Shown: piece after piece, positions 22,701 through 37,084 of the stretch
Numbering within the stretch: the first letter of the stretch is position 1
Layout of the letters: each line of letters starts with the position of its first letter
Source: Stercorarius parasiticus
Taxonomy: Eukaryota; Chordata; Aves; Charadriiformes; Stercorariidae
Direction: 5' to 3'
DNA: 64,000 nt
NCBI GenBank assembly: GCA_013396915.1
Contig: VWZL01004378.1
Span: 1-64,000, forward strand
The notes under the pieces: model-generated
Database searches by the model: none
Seen by the model: the letters and a program-made list of their open reading frames with translations, nothing else
Told to the model about the DNA's origin: nothing
Made by a program: the position numbers and the translations under genes

Positions 22701-25527
22701 TTCTGAATAAAGCAGTGGAAGTCTGCATGAACCTATCTATAATACTAAGCAGGTATTAGAGTACTGGTTGGTTCAGTTATTATTATATTTTGTAAGCTGT
22801 GAATTAAAAGCCTGCAGAGTTGACTTTTTTTTTTAATTACAATTGTAGTACTTTAACTGAAAAGAAGATACAGAGCTCAGAGAGACAAAGTAGTCTTCTA
22901 AGTAATGGTAGTTTTTCTTTTATCCAGTGTTTCTCTACTGTAATAAAGACTTCGCCAGTGTTCAACCTCTCAGTCTCTAGTGCAACCCCAGAGGTCTCAA
23001 TCTGCACGGGCATTGAATAACCCCAAATACCAGAAGGATGCTATAGAGAGGGCAACAGGATGTGTTAAGTTCATGGACATCTGTGATAAAAAGGTTTCTC
23101 TCTTCCGTGGCAGGAGTAGTCTGTGGAAATAACGTTGGAAGAGACATGCTTGTTCTACTCTTTCAGACACTGTATACGTATTTGGAGACTGTTTCCTGGT
23201 TGAGAAGAAGGCTTTAGCATTAGAAAGAAATGTCAAGAAATAAATGATTTCACACGGTAAAAGCGGCACTGGTGCCTTAGTCTCCTTCTCTGTTAGTGGC
23301 AGCATACCAGTGTAACTTTTTTCCTCACCCTATGCAAATGCCAAGTCGGAGAGAGGAGTCACGCTTGGAATCAAATCCCTGTGTGGCATTGTGTTGCGGG
23401 TGGGAGGGGGTTTCTAGTGAACCAGGGTGCAGGTGGGTTTTTAAGTGAACTAGTGGATTTTTCCCTCAGTTTGAGTCTAATTAAAACTGGCTTTGGATAA
23501 CAGAAGCTCAATGATTTCTGTTTTGTCATGAGTGGAGATTACCAAAGAAACCAAATTAAAGTCACATTCGTCAACATCACTGTGATTCAAGATATGGAGG
23601 TTGCTTCAGCTCCAGGATTGCTGGAGCGTTGGTGTGCTTGTATTGGACCAAGAAAGTGCAGATCACAGAGGCTGGCTTATTGATGAGTTGGATGTAGGTG
23701 CTGGAGGCTTGCTGGGAAGAGTCTCTGACTCCCTTCTATCATAGTCCACATCAGACACATTACAGCAGTGGTTAGCTTATAACATGCCAATGCTGTTTCC
23801 ATGCTGGACAACACAACTCCAAATTTGAGGTTAAGGGGTGTTCTTAATGAGCATCACTATTACATGGATTCATAAGAGCAATAACAAGAAAAAGCTAACT
23901 TTGTAATTGCTCATTCAGTGCCATTGTGGACTATAGAAGGTTTTTAGTGGCTGGTGTTAGCACACTCTTTTTCAAACTGATAATTGCCTGGGATCTGTGC
24001 AATCTTCCTGGGATAAAGAGCATAGAGTTGCAGTGGGACACACTGCACTCCTTTCAGCCTGGTACCCAGAAATACTCAAAAGACATTCAGCAACACCCAC
24101 AGCAATGGAAACTGAAGTATAACTATGGTATCATTCTAGGAGACGCTTCCCTTTTGACACTGGTAATTAGGGTTTAGCGTAGAGCTCCAATGCATGAAAC
24201 AGAACGGTATTCAATACTAACCACTGTAGCACGGTAGGAATTGGACTGGAAAGGAAATAAATGCGTTTTCATTCTCTGTTTTATTGTGTGTATTGAGAAG
24301 GATTGAGCGTTGGCCCTTAGGAATTCTGGAGCATAAATTTTTCTTCTAAAACTATTCAGTGCACTGTGTTGCCAATACAGTAGTAAATAATAATTTTCAA
24401 ATGGGTAGGATCCTCTCTTTGTTCCCAACTGGGCAATAAGGAGTTGATAAATGCTGTACTGCCTGGCTAAGAATTGGCAAGTTCCATTTACTTTGCCTCT
24501 AAACGGTGAGGCATTGTTCCTCGATGACAATGGTTCTTCACTGATGACAGCTCTTCAGCAGTCCAGGAACAGAGACAAATACCTTGTGATCTATGTCACA
24601 AGCAACATAGCTGTAGTCATTCCCATATTAGTTCAGTGATGTCTCTGTATGTTCAGGCCTAAATTGCCCCTACTTCTGATGTAGATGCTACGAGCCATTG
24701 CTCTCTGTCCTCCTTCTAGGTCATAAAAACAACCTACTGAGCATTAATAAGGCTATTTTCTTCCTTTCCTCCATGCAAATTTATCACTGGAGCAGGAGGG
24801 GAAACGGCATTTTTTTCCTGGAGAATATCTGGTGTGTCTATAAAATTACGCATAAGGAAAGGAGCAGGAGATGGAGTCTGTTCTTTGTAGGGAAAGAGGG
24901 GAGGTCACAAAGAATCTTCTCCCAGTTTCCCATTACTAGCGGCAGCTTCCTAATGCACCCAGTGAGGTCTGAATTAATGGTCCAAGTGAGTCATCAGTGA
25001 ACCGTTAGGAGTAACACATTCGTCTGTAGTAATCAGGATTGATTTATGAATAGGACAAAAAGGACTAAGTATGCTATGAAAATGCATGTTGTAGATTTTT
25101 TTTTTCCCTGATGCATAATTCATCCTCTTCTAGTATCCATGAAAACAAAAACACTGTGCACATAAGAACCCATTAAAAAAGTTAATCCCACAAATGGCTG
25201 AACACAGAGAAAATCAGCTTTTGTTTTAAAAGGTAGATTTACTCAAATCTTCTCTAATTTGATTTGCCAGTGGGGTATAATTTAAGTCAAACAAGTTAGC
25301 GGTATTACTTGCTATATGAAGGTCTAGATATTTAATAGATTATGAGAAATGCCTGGCCCACAGGATAATGAGCTGAGGAGCGCTCGTTCTCCACAGTGCA
25401 GAGGGTAAGCTAAAGCCAACAGTCATAGCAAGCAAAATGGAGAGGGAACTTCTATTCACAAGATATGGTCTTCTAAAGCCAGCCTTGGGAGCACTTGTAG
25501 TGCATCTTCTATTCTAAATAGGTCTAC

Positions 25528-25565
25528 GACCTAGTCTAAAGTTCCTGAAAATGAAGGGAATGACT
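25528..25565 (+). repeat. 38-bp dispersed direct repeat, copy 1
   Basis: This copy matches positions 26370-26407 at 36 of 38 bases, including the shared core TCTAAAGTTCCTGAAA. The flanks on both sides differ. See copy 2. Confidence 0.85.
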
Positions 25566-26369
25566 AAATAATGCTGGGGAAACTATGAATAACGACAGGG
25601 GCTTTTTAGTAGCTCTAAGAGTTCATGGTCTTCCCATGGTCCCTACATGTCTGTGACGATGCCCCCAGTGAGCCTCTCCTTGCCAAAGCACATGCTCTGG
25701 AACATGCAGGATGCTCCGTACTCAGATAAACCCAGTGGACATCTGCCCATCTGCTCGTGGACAGTCATGTCGGCAGGAGGGAGAGCATCAGTGCCTCTAC
25801 AGAGGCTGGTGCTTCATCAGAGCTAAAGTGATTTGTCTAAAGCTACCTAGGAAGTCTGAAAAAACCAGAATATGGACTTGGATGTATTGGATTCTAGGTG
25901 GGCACGTTACTCGTAGGCTGCCCTACTCTTTGTGCAACTGCTTGTGAGGGCACTAAACAGAGCAGAAGGGAGAAGAGAAGCCTTATGCAGAAAGAACAGC
26001 ACTGTTGGATTTCTTCCTACCTGCCCCAAAAAATTCAGAGGAGTTGGTTTGTGACGTTTCATTATTTTTTTAATTTTGGATCAAAATAGTTTGCATTTTA
26101 ATTTCGGAGGAAGAATCTCCTTCAGCAGTCCCTAGCAAGATTAAACAGCTATGGCATTTTTCACAGAGACTGTTTGTTTGGAAAAGAAAATGAAAATTTG
26201 ATGAATTTCAATCAGATGTAGCTTGCAGCATTCAAATATTTAGAGATTATCAAATTCCCTTTTCCCAGCTCTGCTTCTTAAATGCAGAGCTCATCTTATA
26301 TGTAATATTAATTCTCATTATTCTTGGATAGTTACTCACTGAATTCTTGTGCAGTCTCAGTTCATCTAG

Positions 26370-26407
26370 GACCTGGTCTAAAGTTCCTGAAAGTGAAGGG
26401 AATGACT
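26370..26407 (+). repeat. 38-bp dispersed direct repeat, copy 2
   Basis: Second copy of the unit at 25528-25565, in the same orientation and about 840 bases away. It resembles part of a widespread amniote interspersed repeat of the form GACCTG-TCCAAAG...TGAAG-CAATGGGA, so it may be two remnants of an old element rather than a local duplication. That family assignment is from memory and tentative. Confidence 0.8.
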
Positions 26408-26645
26408 CGTACTTGAATTTCACATCATCTTTTCCTCAGAAGTCAGTTCATCCAGTGTGTAAATCCTTGTTATTGTTCTGCTGTGAAGTTTATTCTCCTT
26501 AAAACCTGCCCGGCAATGTCTGCAATACAAGATGTGTTTGCATCTGTCAAAATGAAGAACTATCCATTTTCCTGATGGTTGCTGCTCCTTTTGAGTACAT
26601 CATATGAGAGTGCATTGGCCTGCTCTTTTATCATAGCCTTGTATC

Positions 26646-26671
26646 CAACTTATTGACAATATAATAAGTTG
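26646..26671. repeat. Short perfect inverted repeat (9-bp stem, 8-base loop)
   Basis: CAACTTATT (26646-26654) pairs perfectly with AATAAGTTG (26663-26671). Low-GC stem; a function is not implied. Confidence 0.8.
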
Positions 26672-29600
26672 AAGTTGCACACCCTTTTGCATTCTTTTTC
26701 ATATTTTTTTTACCGACAGTTGTTCTGTTTCCTAAGTCGTCCTGTTCTGTTCAGTCAAGGTGAATACTAGGCACTGTAACACATAGAATGATATTGTGAT
26801 AATTTTTTACAAGGATTACAGAAGATGTTTTAAATCCTCTGACAGACTAAGGGTATTCCTAGTTGTCTCCCTTCCAGGCAGGTATGAGCTCGCATTGCTG
26901 GTGCTCCTGGGTGGACAGATGAAAGCTTGTTCTCCAGCCTGGAAAACATATAGCTAGCTTTTTGTTAGTAAGTACATGAGGTTGCTTATGACAGTGTACA
27001 AAAGTCCACACAGGTAACACTTAAAAAAAGAAATTTAAATCCCACAGTTTTCCCCATCTCTATCTCTCTGCTCTGAAGAAATACATTGAGTCATTTCCTT
27101 TGTTCTCTGGCCCAGTTTCCTGTTGGAGAGCTACTGTATGGTTTCTATGCTCTAGGAAAGCCACCAAAGAATTTAAGAGTTTGGCTCTGCCATTCATGTG
27201 AAGCATACAGGCTGGAACCAGGTATTACGGGGAGGAAAGAATGAACTCAATCGGGCTGAAAACTAGTATCGTCAGTCATTCCTGAGTTCCAAATTTCCCT
27301 AAAATGACTAACATTAGACACTTTAACTATAACATTAGATTTGTTTGCAAATTATAAACTCTTCTCTTTTCGAAATCTGCATCTGGTAGCTGGTACTGTT
27401 CCCTGGGGCCTCCTGCAGAGAGGCTGCGCATGAGTCAAAGTAATCTGTAATCCAAACTCATAATGATGCTGTAAATAATCTCCTTTACACACCCACATTC
27501 ATCAGTGAGTGTTTGCGAAAGCCTAAACTGTTTTTCAGAAGAGCAATGGAGATGTGCTTTTTATCTGTACTTTTGCTCAGGAGCTGCAGTTGTTGGCTAT
27601 GTTGGGCAAGGTCAACAAATACGAAAGAGGCTTACCTCAGCAAAACAGATAGAAAAAAGATCTGCTCGCTAAATCATAAGTCGTTTTCCACTTTAGCTTA
27701 TGGAAGGAGGTATCAACCTCCATGACTCATCGCATTTCACAGCAAATACATTATTTCACTTGCTTTGACAGGCCTGAACCAAACCCCACCAATTCTGTCG
27801 CTGGGTTCGGACATCAGTGACTTGTGTGAATTAGAGAAAGGCTGTCAAATCAGGACTTCCTTATTTGATTACAAGCAGACAGTGAGTCACAGCTATAACA
27901 GAACAGATTTTCCTCCTTCCCTCTCCAATCTCTTCCCCCCCGCCAAACGTTAGTAGCATCTGATTTATAGTGCCTGTTTTTTGCAACTTCATCTAATTAG
28001 CACAGGCACCGGGGTCAGTGTTCTAACACCTGACAGACTTTACAAGGGAACACCACAATTACAAGTGCAATTATGTGTTTTTCTGCTGCACTGAAAAATG
28101 TAGCATATGAAAATTAACATAAAACTCCTAAGTGTTAGGATGAAAGTGTGGGTGTTAGAGGGAGAGGCACTATCTACAAATTTGAAAGGCCTGGGTTTGA
28201 TGCTTGACTTTTTGAAAGTTTTCCTGGGCATCATTAGGTGACGTGTTTAATTGTTTTGAGCTTGAGTTTACCTGCTTTATCTCATTAGGGCTAAACGTTG
28301 ATCTCTTCTAGTCTATACAGATGTACCCCTAACAACAGAGGTTAGAGAAAAAGGCCTTTATGCTAGGCATTAACTTAATATATGTAATAATGCTGGTAGA
28401 CACTTCCTTTAAAAGTACTGACTGCTTCCACAAATAATGGGGTCTTTAAACCACTGTGATTGTGCTGGCTCTCCCTGGTGACTTCCATAGGGGTCTGCAT
28501 GCAGCAAACTTGGGATCTTTGTGTAAACCTACAGTTACGCGGTCTTCAGTGTGAGAGCTATGGGCTGGTTGGCTGTCAGCCAGGAAAATACAGTGTTTTA
28601 ATTTTTTTTTTGAGCACTGTGCCCTTCCAGTCATTTCTATAAGGGATGTGCGTAGAGCCAACTTGCGTCTCCCTACAAAAGCATGTAAGCTCACACTGAG
28701 TTGCCTGCGCTGGTGCTAAACTAAAATTGTGTGATGGAAATGGTGCGTTCATGTTAAGTTAAAGAATAATAACTAGTTAAATATGACTATAAAGTACTGT
28801 CCTGGGATAGCCAAAAGAACTGCACAAGAGAAGGGTTATTCCTTTTTATTTCTTACATTAAGGAAAACTATAATCTTAGCTTAAAAGAAATTTAGAGCAA
28901 ATCTATAAAGTCATGTTCAAGCTAAGCTTTTTAAATTCCAAGACAGGCACTTAATTCCGTGTTCAGGCAGGGAGAAAAACAGTTCACAGCTGGAAATGCC
29001 TGTTCTTCTCTTCCACAAGACGCACAGAGAAAGGTAATTGATTTAGACTCCTTCAGGATAGGAATGGGTCTTCTGTGTTAGTAAGTGTGAAGCACAAGGT
29101 CTTCATCCTAGTAGGAGGATCTCTTTATGCCGGTGATGATGAGTGTCTGCTCTGAGGACTACATACAAATGCACCTCCTGCCTCTTCAGCTTATTTGTAA
29201 CTGTGGCACTGACTGGTGACAGCCTTTGATGTCTTTGAAGACATAGCTAGTTTGATCAAAACAGCCAGGCTGTTCTAGTCTGGGACTAGTAAACCAATCC
29301 TTCAACCCTCAAAGAATGAAAAGTCTTTTTGGAATAGCCCTTAACTAAGAAACAGGAAACTCACTAAGCTGATACTGAAGGCAGCAAAGTTTAATTCTTT
29401 TTAGATACCCACAATCTGTGTATGCCTGTAGATTTTCTTCAAGTAGGAAATAATGGTGATGGAAAAACCCTCCTCCTTCCCGTGTCTGTAACCTGCTTTT
29501 AAGCGTAAATATATGAAAGAACGTGGGAGTCATTCATGATACTCCGAAGCACTACATTAATCAATAAGTCAATTTATTTCATTGAAGCTGTTCTTGTACA

Positions 29601-31806
29601 AAGCAGAGTACCAAAGATAAAGTCTGAGGCTAGTACTAGTATGTTTAAAGCCAGGTACAACCATATGATTATCCTACTCCATGATAGCTTTGTCAGAGTG
29701 ATTAAAAACTGCTTCCTGTAATACTCTTACATATACTGGCAAATAAATCTTACGCTCATACTTAGTGTAAGTATTATGAATAAAGAGCACGTAACACATA
29801 GCCTCACTTCATTCACTGAAGTGACCAAGAAGATCAAAACAAAGTGAAACAGTCATCAGCTATGCAAATGAACAGGGCTTAGAGCGAATCTGCCTATGTT
29901 AAGTCAGTAATTTGATGGGTTGTTTTTTTGATTAAGCTTCCCTTGAGGGAAGGAAAGATTTAATTAAAAAGAGATTCAAGGGGAATTCAGAATAATAAGC
30001 AATGTCTATTTTTTCTGTGCCAGAGCATTGGAAAATTGGTGGCTGCTGATGGAACAAGTTGAGGTGCAAACAGGAAAGAAACAGGGCCACCTCCTTCATG
30101 AGGTTGGACAATCTCATCTGCATTAACTGCTGTTTTCAGTCTTCCCTCTCCTAATAGCAACAGAGTTGGCAACGGCTGCTCTTCCCCAGTTTTGTCCTTT
30201 ATTTCTTTTTTCTGGTTAGACTAATTTCAATTACACCAACTTGTCAATGATCTGAGATCTGGCAGGCTGCAACATCAAGCTACCTAGGTGTTGTGGTATC
30301 ATTTCAGATAGATTAAAATCTTGAGTCCCTCAAATATTGAAATGCTGGCAGAATCAAGTGTCTGTCAAATAAGTAAGGTAATAGAAAAGACTTTTCTGAA
30401 TACAGAAGAGCGCCGGTATTTTACAGGTCAGTAAAGGATTTGTCTCAAATGGATGTCTTCTAGAAATGGCTGAAGTTTTCTAAGGTTGGGGGTCAGTTTT
30501 AATGAAAGAACAAGTGAGAAAGAGCTTCTAGTGCTATTTCTAAGAATCTTTGGGGAAATTATCTTAATTTTTCATGTCACATTTTATTTCTGTGCCTAAT
30601 GGTCTGTTTATTTAACACTTAAATACCTGCCTTTGTAGTTTGAAAAGCAAATGGCTACAGAATCTCATTAGGACTACTGAGGTTAGGTTTTACAGTATAA
30701 ACATGTTTCGGTTGAGTCCAGAGGATTTAATTCTTAGTGTATTGTTTAGAAAAGCAATAGCACACTTAAGCAATGGTAAACTGCAATAAGTCCTCTGTAT
30801 GTTCACTGAAATCAAACATTCCAGTAAACAGAATCAGAAGCCAGAACGGTTCAACTGAAAGAAAAGTATTTATATCTCCAGTAGACTCTGAATATTGTAA
30901 AGTATGTAGAGCTGATGAAAATAAATTCTCCTTCTTCCCCTTTTAGGGGAATTTAACTTTTTTTTTTTCATTCTGTCATGTAAACGTTGGTTCCTCCAAC
31001 TTGAAATCGAATAAAGAATGCTCAGGCCTAATGATGAGACATCAAATCCTCAACATACGTTGCTCCTGAATTCTGGTGACTATTCAGTTCACAATTTCCC
31101 ATTGTACATGGAACACTTGAAATTTGATCTTGAATAGGTATGTCCAGATCTTTCTACTGACTTTTATGTGTGCATTTACCTTTATGTGACATTTTAACAA
31201 GAAAGGTTTATGTGTGCACACCTTTGGTTCTTTGTACAAAGCAGAATAATATTTTAGATGTTGTTGCTTTTGTAGAAACCCATTTCTTTCCAATTACTAA
31301 AATAAAACAAAAAATGAGGTGGTGCAATCAAACAGTTCCCCGATGAAATCCACTCATTTGCATTGTTATATTTTATTATTGCCTTTGTTACACTCTTTTT
31401 GTTTTGGGGAAGGAATAATTTTCTAAGACTGAGTAGCTTCAATATTCTGCTTAATCAGACATTTGTAATTTTTTTTTTTAAGATGAGTCATTAGGAATTT
31501 GACTCTTGCATGTAATCCTTTCCAGGACTTTCTCTAATTTGTGACTTTCTATCATTTCTCATTTAATGATGGCTAGCGAGCCCCTGATGCTCTGCAATAC
31601 CAAGAACAAGACACTGTGATGAGCTAAAGGAATCTGCTATGATTAAACTCTCCCTGTTTCACTACACAATTCATGCTCAAGAGCTTGCTGCCATTTCTGG
31701 CAAGAAGAAAGATTACATCCAGAAGGACCTTCATGCAGACCTTTCTGTCTCTGCTGTTTAGTCTCTTCTCTCACTAGCTTTCAACTTGTCTTCAGTAGTA
31801 CTAACC

Positions 31807-31838
31807 TCTTTTTTCTTTTTTTTCTCTTTTCTTCTTGC
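31807..31838. repeat. T/C pyrimidine tract
   Basis: About 30 bases of almost pure T and C. No acceptor AG or coding frame follows to suggest an exon. Confidence 0.8.
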
Positions 31839-32535
31839 TTATTCTGTTCATCCCTCTGATTCAATGACTAACCTGTGTCTCAATGTCAAAGAAACCAAAC
31901 AGTGAGTTGCTTTTCCTCCCATGATCTCTAATTCTCATCACTTTTAAGTGCAGTATCACTGTCCTATGTGTCCTTCAGGTTTACCACTGTAGTCTCCCCT
32001 GGCTTTCCACAGTCCAGCCTGTGTCCAAATCCTGCTATTTCTTACTCGAGATTAAATACAGTTTTCAACCACTCCGTGTCCTACTGATAGATACAATCCT
32101 GCCTCTTCCATTAGAAGTGGTTGATAAGATGGGACGTGTTTGTTTATGGTGAAAGTCTACGTAAAGCAGAAAGAGAAGGAGAACTTGAGGGTCTTTTGAT
32201 ATAATAATAATGAAAACCACCAGTAATACTCTTGCTTTCAGGAAAATCACCTTCCAAACACAGAGACACAGCCCCTGTTAGAAGAGGCAAAATATATAAT
32301 TTTATCTCAAACTGCAGATCAGGTTTGCTTACGATCAGGCTGAATGAGCAGCTCGGAGATGCAGCAGGGTCTGCTTTGTCTGCTTCAGTCTAGCACCTCT
32401 CCTCTCATCAGTTGCTTATTTGGCTCTGGAAGGTCCTTTCTTACAAGCCGTGAGGTCCAAAATCTTGTAGAACCTGGCATTCAAAGTTAATCCCCTTTTC
32501 CTTGTAGTGCTTTTATATTTTCACACAGGTAGTAA

Positions 32536-32632
32536 GTGTGTATATGTATATAAACATACACAGGTAATTATCTACACTTTATATATAGTTTATATACAAA
32601 TATGTACCTACAAATAAATATAGTCACATATG
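32536..32632. repeat. TA/TG-rich imperfect microsatellite
   Basis: Alternating TATATA, TGTATA and ACATA units over about 100 bases, interrupted. Confidence 0.8.
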
Positions 32633-35120
32633 TAGGTCATGTGGCAGCTTTCAGATATTCATGCTCAAAAATATATTAAAAACCTGTACAGAGCTAACAG
32701 AATATAATGGGCTTCTCTGGAGACTTAGAGAGTTTCTTTACATCTCTCCTGCTGCCTCTGTGTGAAGCAGAGCCTGAGCCTTTCTGTGGGACTTGTTGCA
32801 TTTAGCACCTCATCTGACAAAAAATTCAGATGCTAAATTTTGAATTCATGGGATGAGAATGTTTTAAAAGATTTTGCAGTTAAATCTAAGGCATAAATAT
32901 GCTGTCTACAGACTTGTCCTCTCTGTCAAAACTGTATGGTTGTCTTAGGCAGTAATAAGGATTTTAAATTACTGCAGCTAGTGAGCCAGCTGAACAACGA
33001 CATCGTTAAAAAGAAAAGAGAGATCTCTTGTGTAGGCTTGAACAAATTACCAACTTGCTCTATGCCCCAGCTTCTGCTGGATTTTCCTGCACGCTTTTCA
33101 GAAGTAGGTAGAGTGGCTTGGTAGTGCTTTAATCACATTTTTCAGCTTCAAAAATGCTGACTCAGTCGAGCCACAGAAGACTTGTCGAGGGCTGTTTTGA
33201 CATAACATTAATGATACTCAGTTTATTGAATTAGTATTTTTATTACTCCTTTTATCTTCCAATGATCTGAATCAAAACCCCTCTTACTTTGTAAACTGTT
33301 TTTATTATTTCAGTTTATGTTCTGTTTTAGAGTGGAGTGGGAGGAGAATGGAATGACAACAAACAAGCATTCAAGATTAAAATTTTCACAAGACAGGAGG
33401 ACATGGTTTTTGGTTCTCCTTAGATCTAAGTGGCTTATTTTGTAAAATATGCTAGACTTTTCTTTTTAAGGAGGAATTGTTGTAAGATAAAATATTTAGC
33501 ATATTGTATTGTAGTTATAAAGATGAATATATAAATCCGATATCTGATAATGAAGCATGGTTACAAACATGCAATTGCTTAGAATACAATTAAGTTTAAC
33601 TATTAAGGAAAATAAACAGATACAAATGTTTGAACTGTCATGTTCAAAAAGCCACATAATTTCTCTCCTGCATGATGGGAAAGTAGTTACTACTGCACAA
33701 TAGTGAAAATACAGTATGAAACAAGCAGATTCGCATGAACGTTCATAAGCACAGACGTGCCTACACCAACACATTGACACACTCTGCGTCAAAGAACAAG
33801 CAAGAGCCCTGAAACAGCGCTTTGGCGGCATGGTGCCAGAGCCCTTCTGTGTGCTATATCCACCTATATATTGGTTGTAAATATCCCACGGCTTACTTTG
33901 CTCATTCTTGTTGCAAACACAGGGCTTAAGTGAAACGACCCACAACTGCCCTTGGATGTCTCTCATGCTTGCTTTTCTGGGTTTATACAGTATCTTATTT
34001 TTCATCCCTAATCTCATTACCTTGCATTCTCTACAGGGAGCTACACAAGACTCCTATCTGCCAATAAGACAAATCCACTTGTGTTATTTTGATTTGGTTG
34101 TAACATTTCCTGCAGTGGTTTGTATGCATATGTGTCATCAAGAAAAATACCAGCACTGGGTGAACTAGAGAATACTTCTCAGTTGGCATCTGAAGTTACT
34201 GCCATAAATCTTTCCTGTTAGAGACTTCTTTCAAACATGCTTTTTTGTAGCATTTCTAATATGACCTTGCCTCTTCTGATCTCTAGTCCTGTACGAGGTG
34301 TCTTGGCAGATGGACCATGCGAGGAATGACTCAGAAGTGTGACATTTGGCCAGTGATGTCCTCTTTTTTCTTCCATTTCTGGGAAGCAGAAAACAGCATG
34401 GTGGCAGGATTTCCAAACCTTTCTCTAGTAAGTCAGCTGGCCAAACATGGGTCACAGCGCAGCTCAACTGTTTGCCATCTGAATTATAGAAGGCAATCAA
34501 TATGAAACCTGGAATAATTTTTCCCTGTATACTGTTTTACCTCTGTTTTCAGTATGAAACCCAAACTAAGACTTTAGTATCTCTTGGAGACTGAGGGAAG
34601 GAGGTTAACTAATGTTTGTATAAAGTGTGTGAAGTTGAAGATCCAGGAGATGTTACTCTAGAGATGGGTCCTGGTTTCAGAGTCCATGGCTGGAGCTGAA
34701 GATACCCACCACATGATGGCTCTCAGGGCAATATTTATCTTGGATGAAGTTTAGCTGTGAATGTTAAATGTTGTTTGAAAACAAAATATGGATTTCTGGT
34801 GATGCCTTGCTGAGGACTATCTCAGGCAGAGATAACTGGGGATATGAAGAAGGAGAGTTTTAAATCCTCTTTTACTCTTTTATAGGAACATTGACCCCAA
34901 AAGCCATTAAGAGAGGGAGTGTATGCAGAGAAAAAGCTGCAGAGAAATAATTATTTCTGCAATGCACAGAGAGATGGGCTGAGCATGTCTCAAAGTATTA
35001 GAATATGTAAAGGTTTGGCAGTTTGAATGAAAAGTTTTGTTACTAAGAAATGAGTTTGATTTGTTAATAAGAAGGAGGCTTCTCATTTAGTTTTATTATT
35101 AGTTCAAGGAACCAAACAAG

Positions 35121-35180
35121 CTTCCTTTTCTACTCCTTTTCTTTCCTTGCTTTCCCTCCCTTCCCTCATTTCATTTCTTA
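35121..35180. repeat. Pyrimidine-rich (CTTTCC) tract
   Basis: About 60 bases dominated by CTTTC, TTCC and CCCT units with few purines. Confidence 0.75.
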
Positions 35181-37084
35181 TCTTTGCAATTTTCTCAGAG
35201 CTGGAGTAGTTTAAAAAGAAAATGAGTCCCTCCATTTGAAGGGAGAGAAATAAGAGAAGCAGGGAGGAAAGACTTGATCATTGTTTTTCACTTCAAAACC
35301 TGTTTCCTTTTTTTTTTTTAACATAAAAATGAAAATTTCAATTCAAATGGAAATGTACCATTCAAAAACTTGGGGAAATGAGGCAGATTTTTTCCTTCCT
35401 CTGTTCTTTAACATTTATTTTACTGTCTCTGTAATGCATATCATCGTGCTAGGAGTCTGCCATTTAGCCTGCTAATAGCAGTGGACTTGAGCCCCTTTTA
35501 TCACGTAGTGGATTCAGCCCTGTATCACCGAAGTGGCTGGAGATTTGTCAGCATCATTTTAGTATGCTGGCTTGATCAGGTGATGCTATAGAGATTCCTG
35601 TTGCTGCTCTGCATTATCTTTCGTGTCTTGCAATTTGTGCTATTCATACAAATTGCTCCCAATGATGGTATTCAAAGCCAAATTTAAACATACCACTAAA
35701 CCATGGGAACATAGCACGTAACAAGCTACAATGAAATCCAAGAAGTATTGGATCGTATGATCACCTCTGGCTTAGAAATACCTAATGAGTGGTAAATGCA
35801 GTTCAGTTCAGCTAAACGTTGAATAATGAGCTCAGAAGCAATGATGAAAGAAAGCTGATCTGATGAAAGGGTGGAAGCACAGTAAGTGAGGAATAAATGT
35901 GGGAGTTATTAAAGAAATGTCTCCTAAAACTTTGGAGAAACAACTTAGGCTTGCTGCAAAGGAACAGCTTACGCAAAAGAAGTACGCGGCCAGGGGAAGG
36001 CAAGTCACAGGATAGAAGATGTGTTTACCTGGACTTCTGCAGTGGTGAACTGAGACAGTTTCCCTTCACAGACTGGAAAAATTACTCAAGTGTGAAGCAT
36101 AGGTTAATCTCATATTTTGCCTCGCAAACTTTATCTAAATCAATAGGGGGAAGGGGAGCTGTCAGTCAGATTAATGAAGAGTTGTAACCCCCTCCTTGGG
36201 AGGGAGAGTAGAATCATCATTAATTGTGGGTTAAGTGAGTCTCTTGGTAGCTCATAACCCTCCAGTTAGTACCACATACGTGCATCGTTTGGCATGGAAG
36301 AGAGTGGGTCACTGCTCAGTCCTTCCACCCTTGGTCCCAGCCAATTTTCGGTACAACTGCAGTTATGCCCTTCATCCAGTTAAGCGGTGTGGGCAATACC
36401 TGTATGTTTCCCACTGTTGGTGCCCAGCTCTCTCCCCCTGGGAGCCTCCTTTTCTGCCACCTGGAGACTCTCTGTCTCTTCCTGACACTGAAAAACAGAG
36501 GCACGCATGCAGGTGGGGAAGTTCTGGATCTGAAAGCTGAAGCACAGCTCTTCCTTCCAGCATGCAGAAAACTTCCAACAGGGCTGGGATTGTTCTCTCA
36601 CTGGCCATACAGCAAGTTGGAAAAGCTGGGGGAAAAGGGTGATGAATGAGCTTCCCTGCCTGATGACAAGGAAAAAATGTATTTTGGGCAGATATTCACA
36701 TTGAGATGGCTTAATTTATGCACCTGGTTCAGCCCCATCCAAATAATGTGGACCCAATATACACCAGGATACTTTTTTGTCTGAATATGGGTTACAGTTT
36801 TCTCCACATCTCTTATTTCTTCCTTTCTTTATTTTCTTCCTACATGGGGGGGGAAAAAGGAAGCTTTTGGATCAGATATTTCCATTTGGGATGAGATGTA
36901 GCACCCAGTTTTTAAAAATATTTTGTTGTTCAAATAGTTTTTTTTTTTTCTTGGGAACTTTCTAAATGTTTGGTAAAAATTAGTATTTCTGTGAAAGGCT
37001 TTTGACCAGTTTTAGATACCTTCATTACAACTTTCTTCAGTGAAGGATTTTCAGTTAGAGAAAGTCTTTTTAATTGTGGTAAAA

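Noticed and set aside
31600..31630. ACTGTGATGAG as a hint of exon 2 (Asn-Cys-Asp-Asp)
   Set aside because: The preceding bases give no acceptor, and the frame continues into Glu-Leu-Lys, not the family sequence.
33496..34017. 173-codon minus-strand ORF
   Set aside because: Longest gap-free frame outside the GC-rich promoter region, but in 64 kb read in six frames one frame of this size is expected by chance. No domain, odd Cys and aromatic-rich composition, and no promoter or splice context. The nearby CpGs at 33720-33910 keep it from being fully dismissed.
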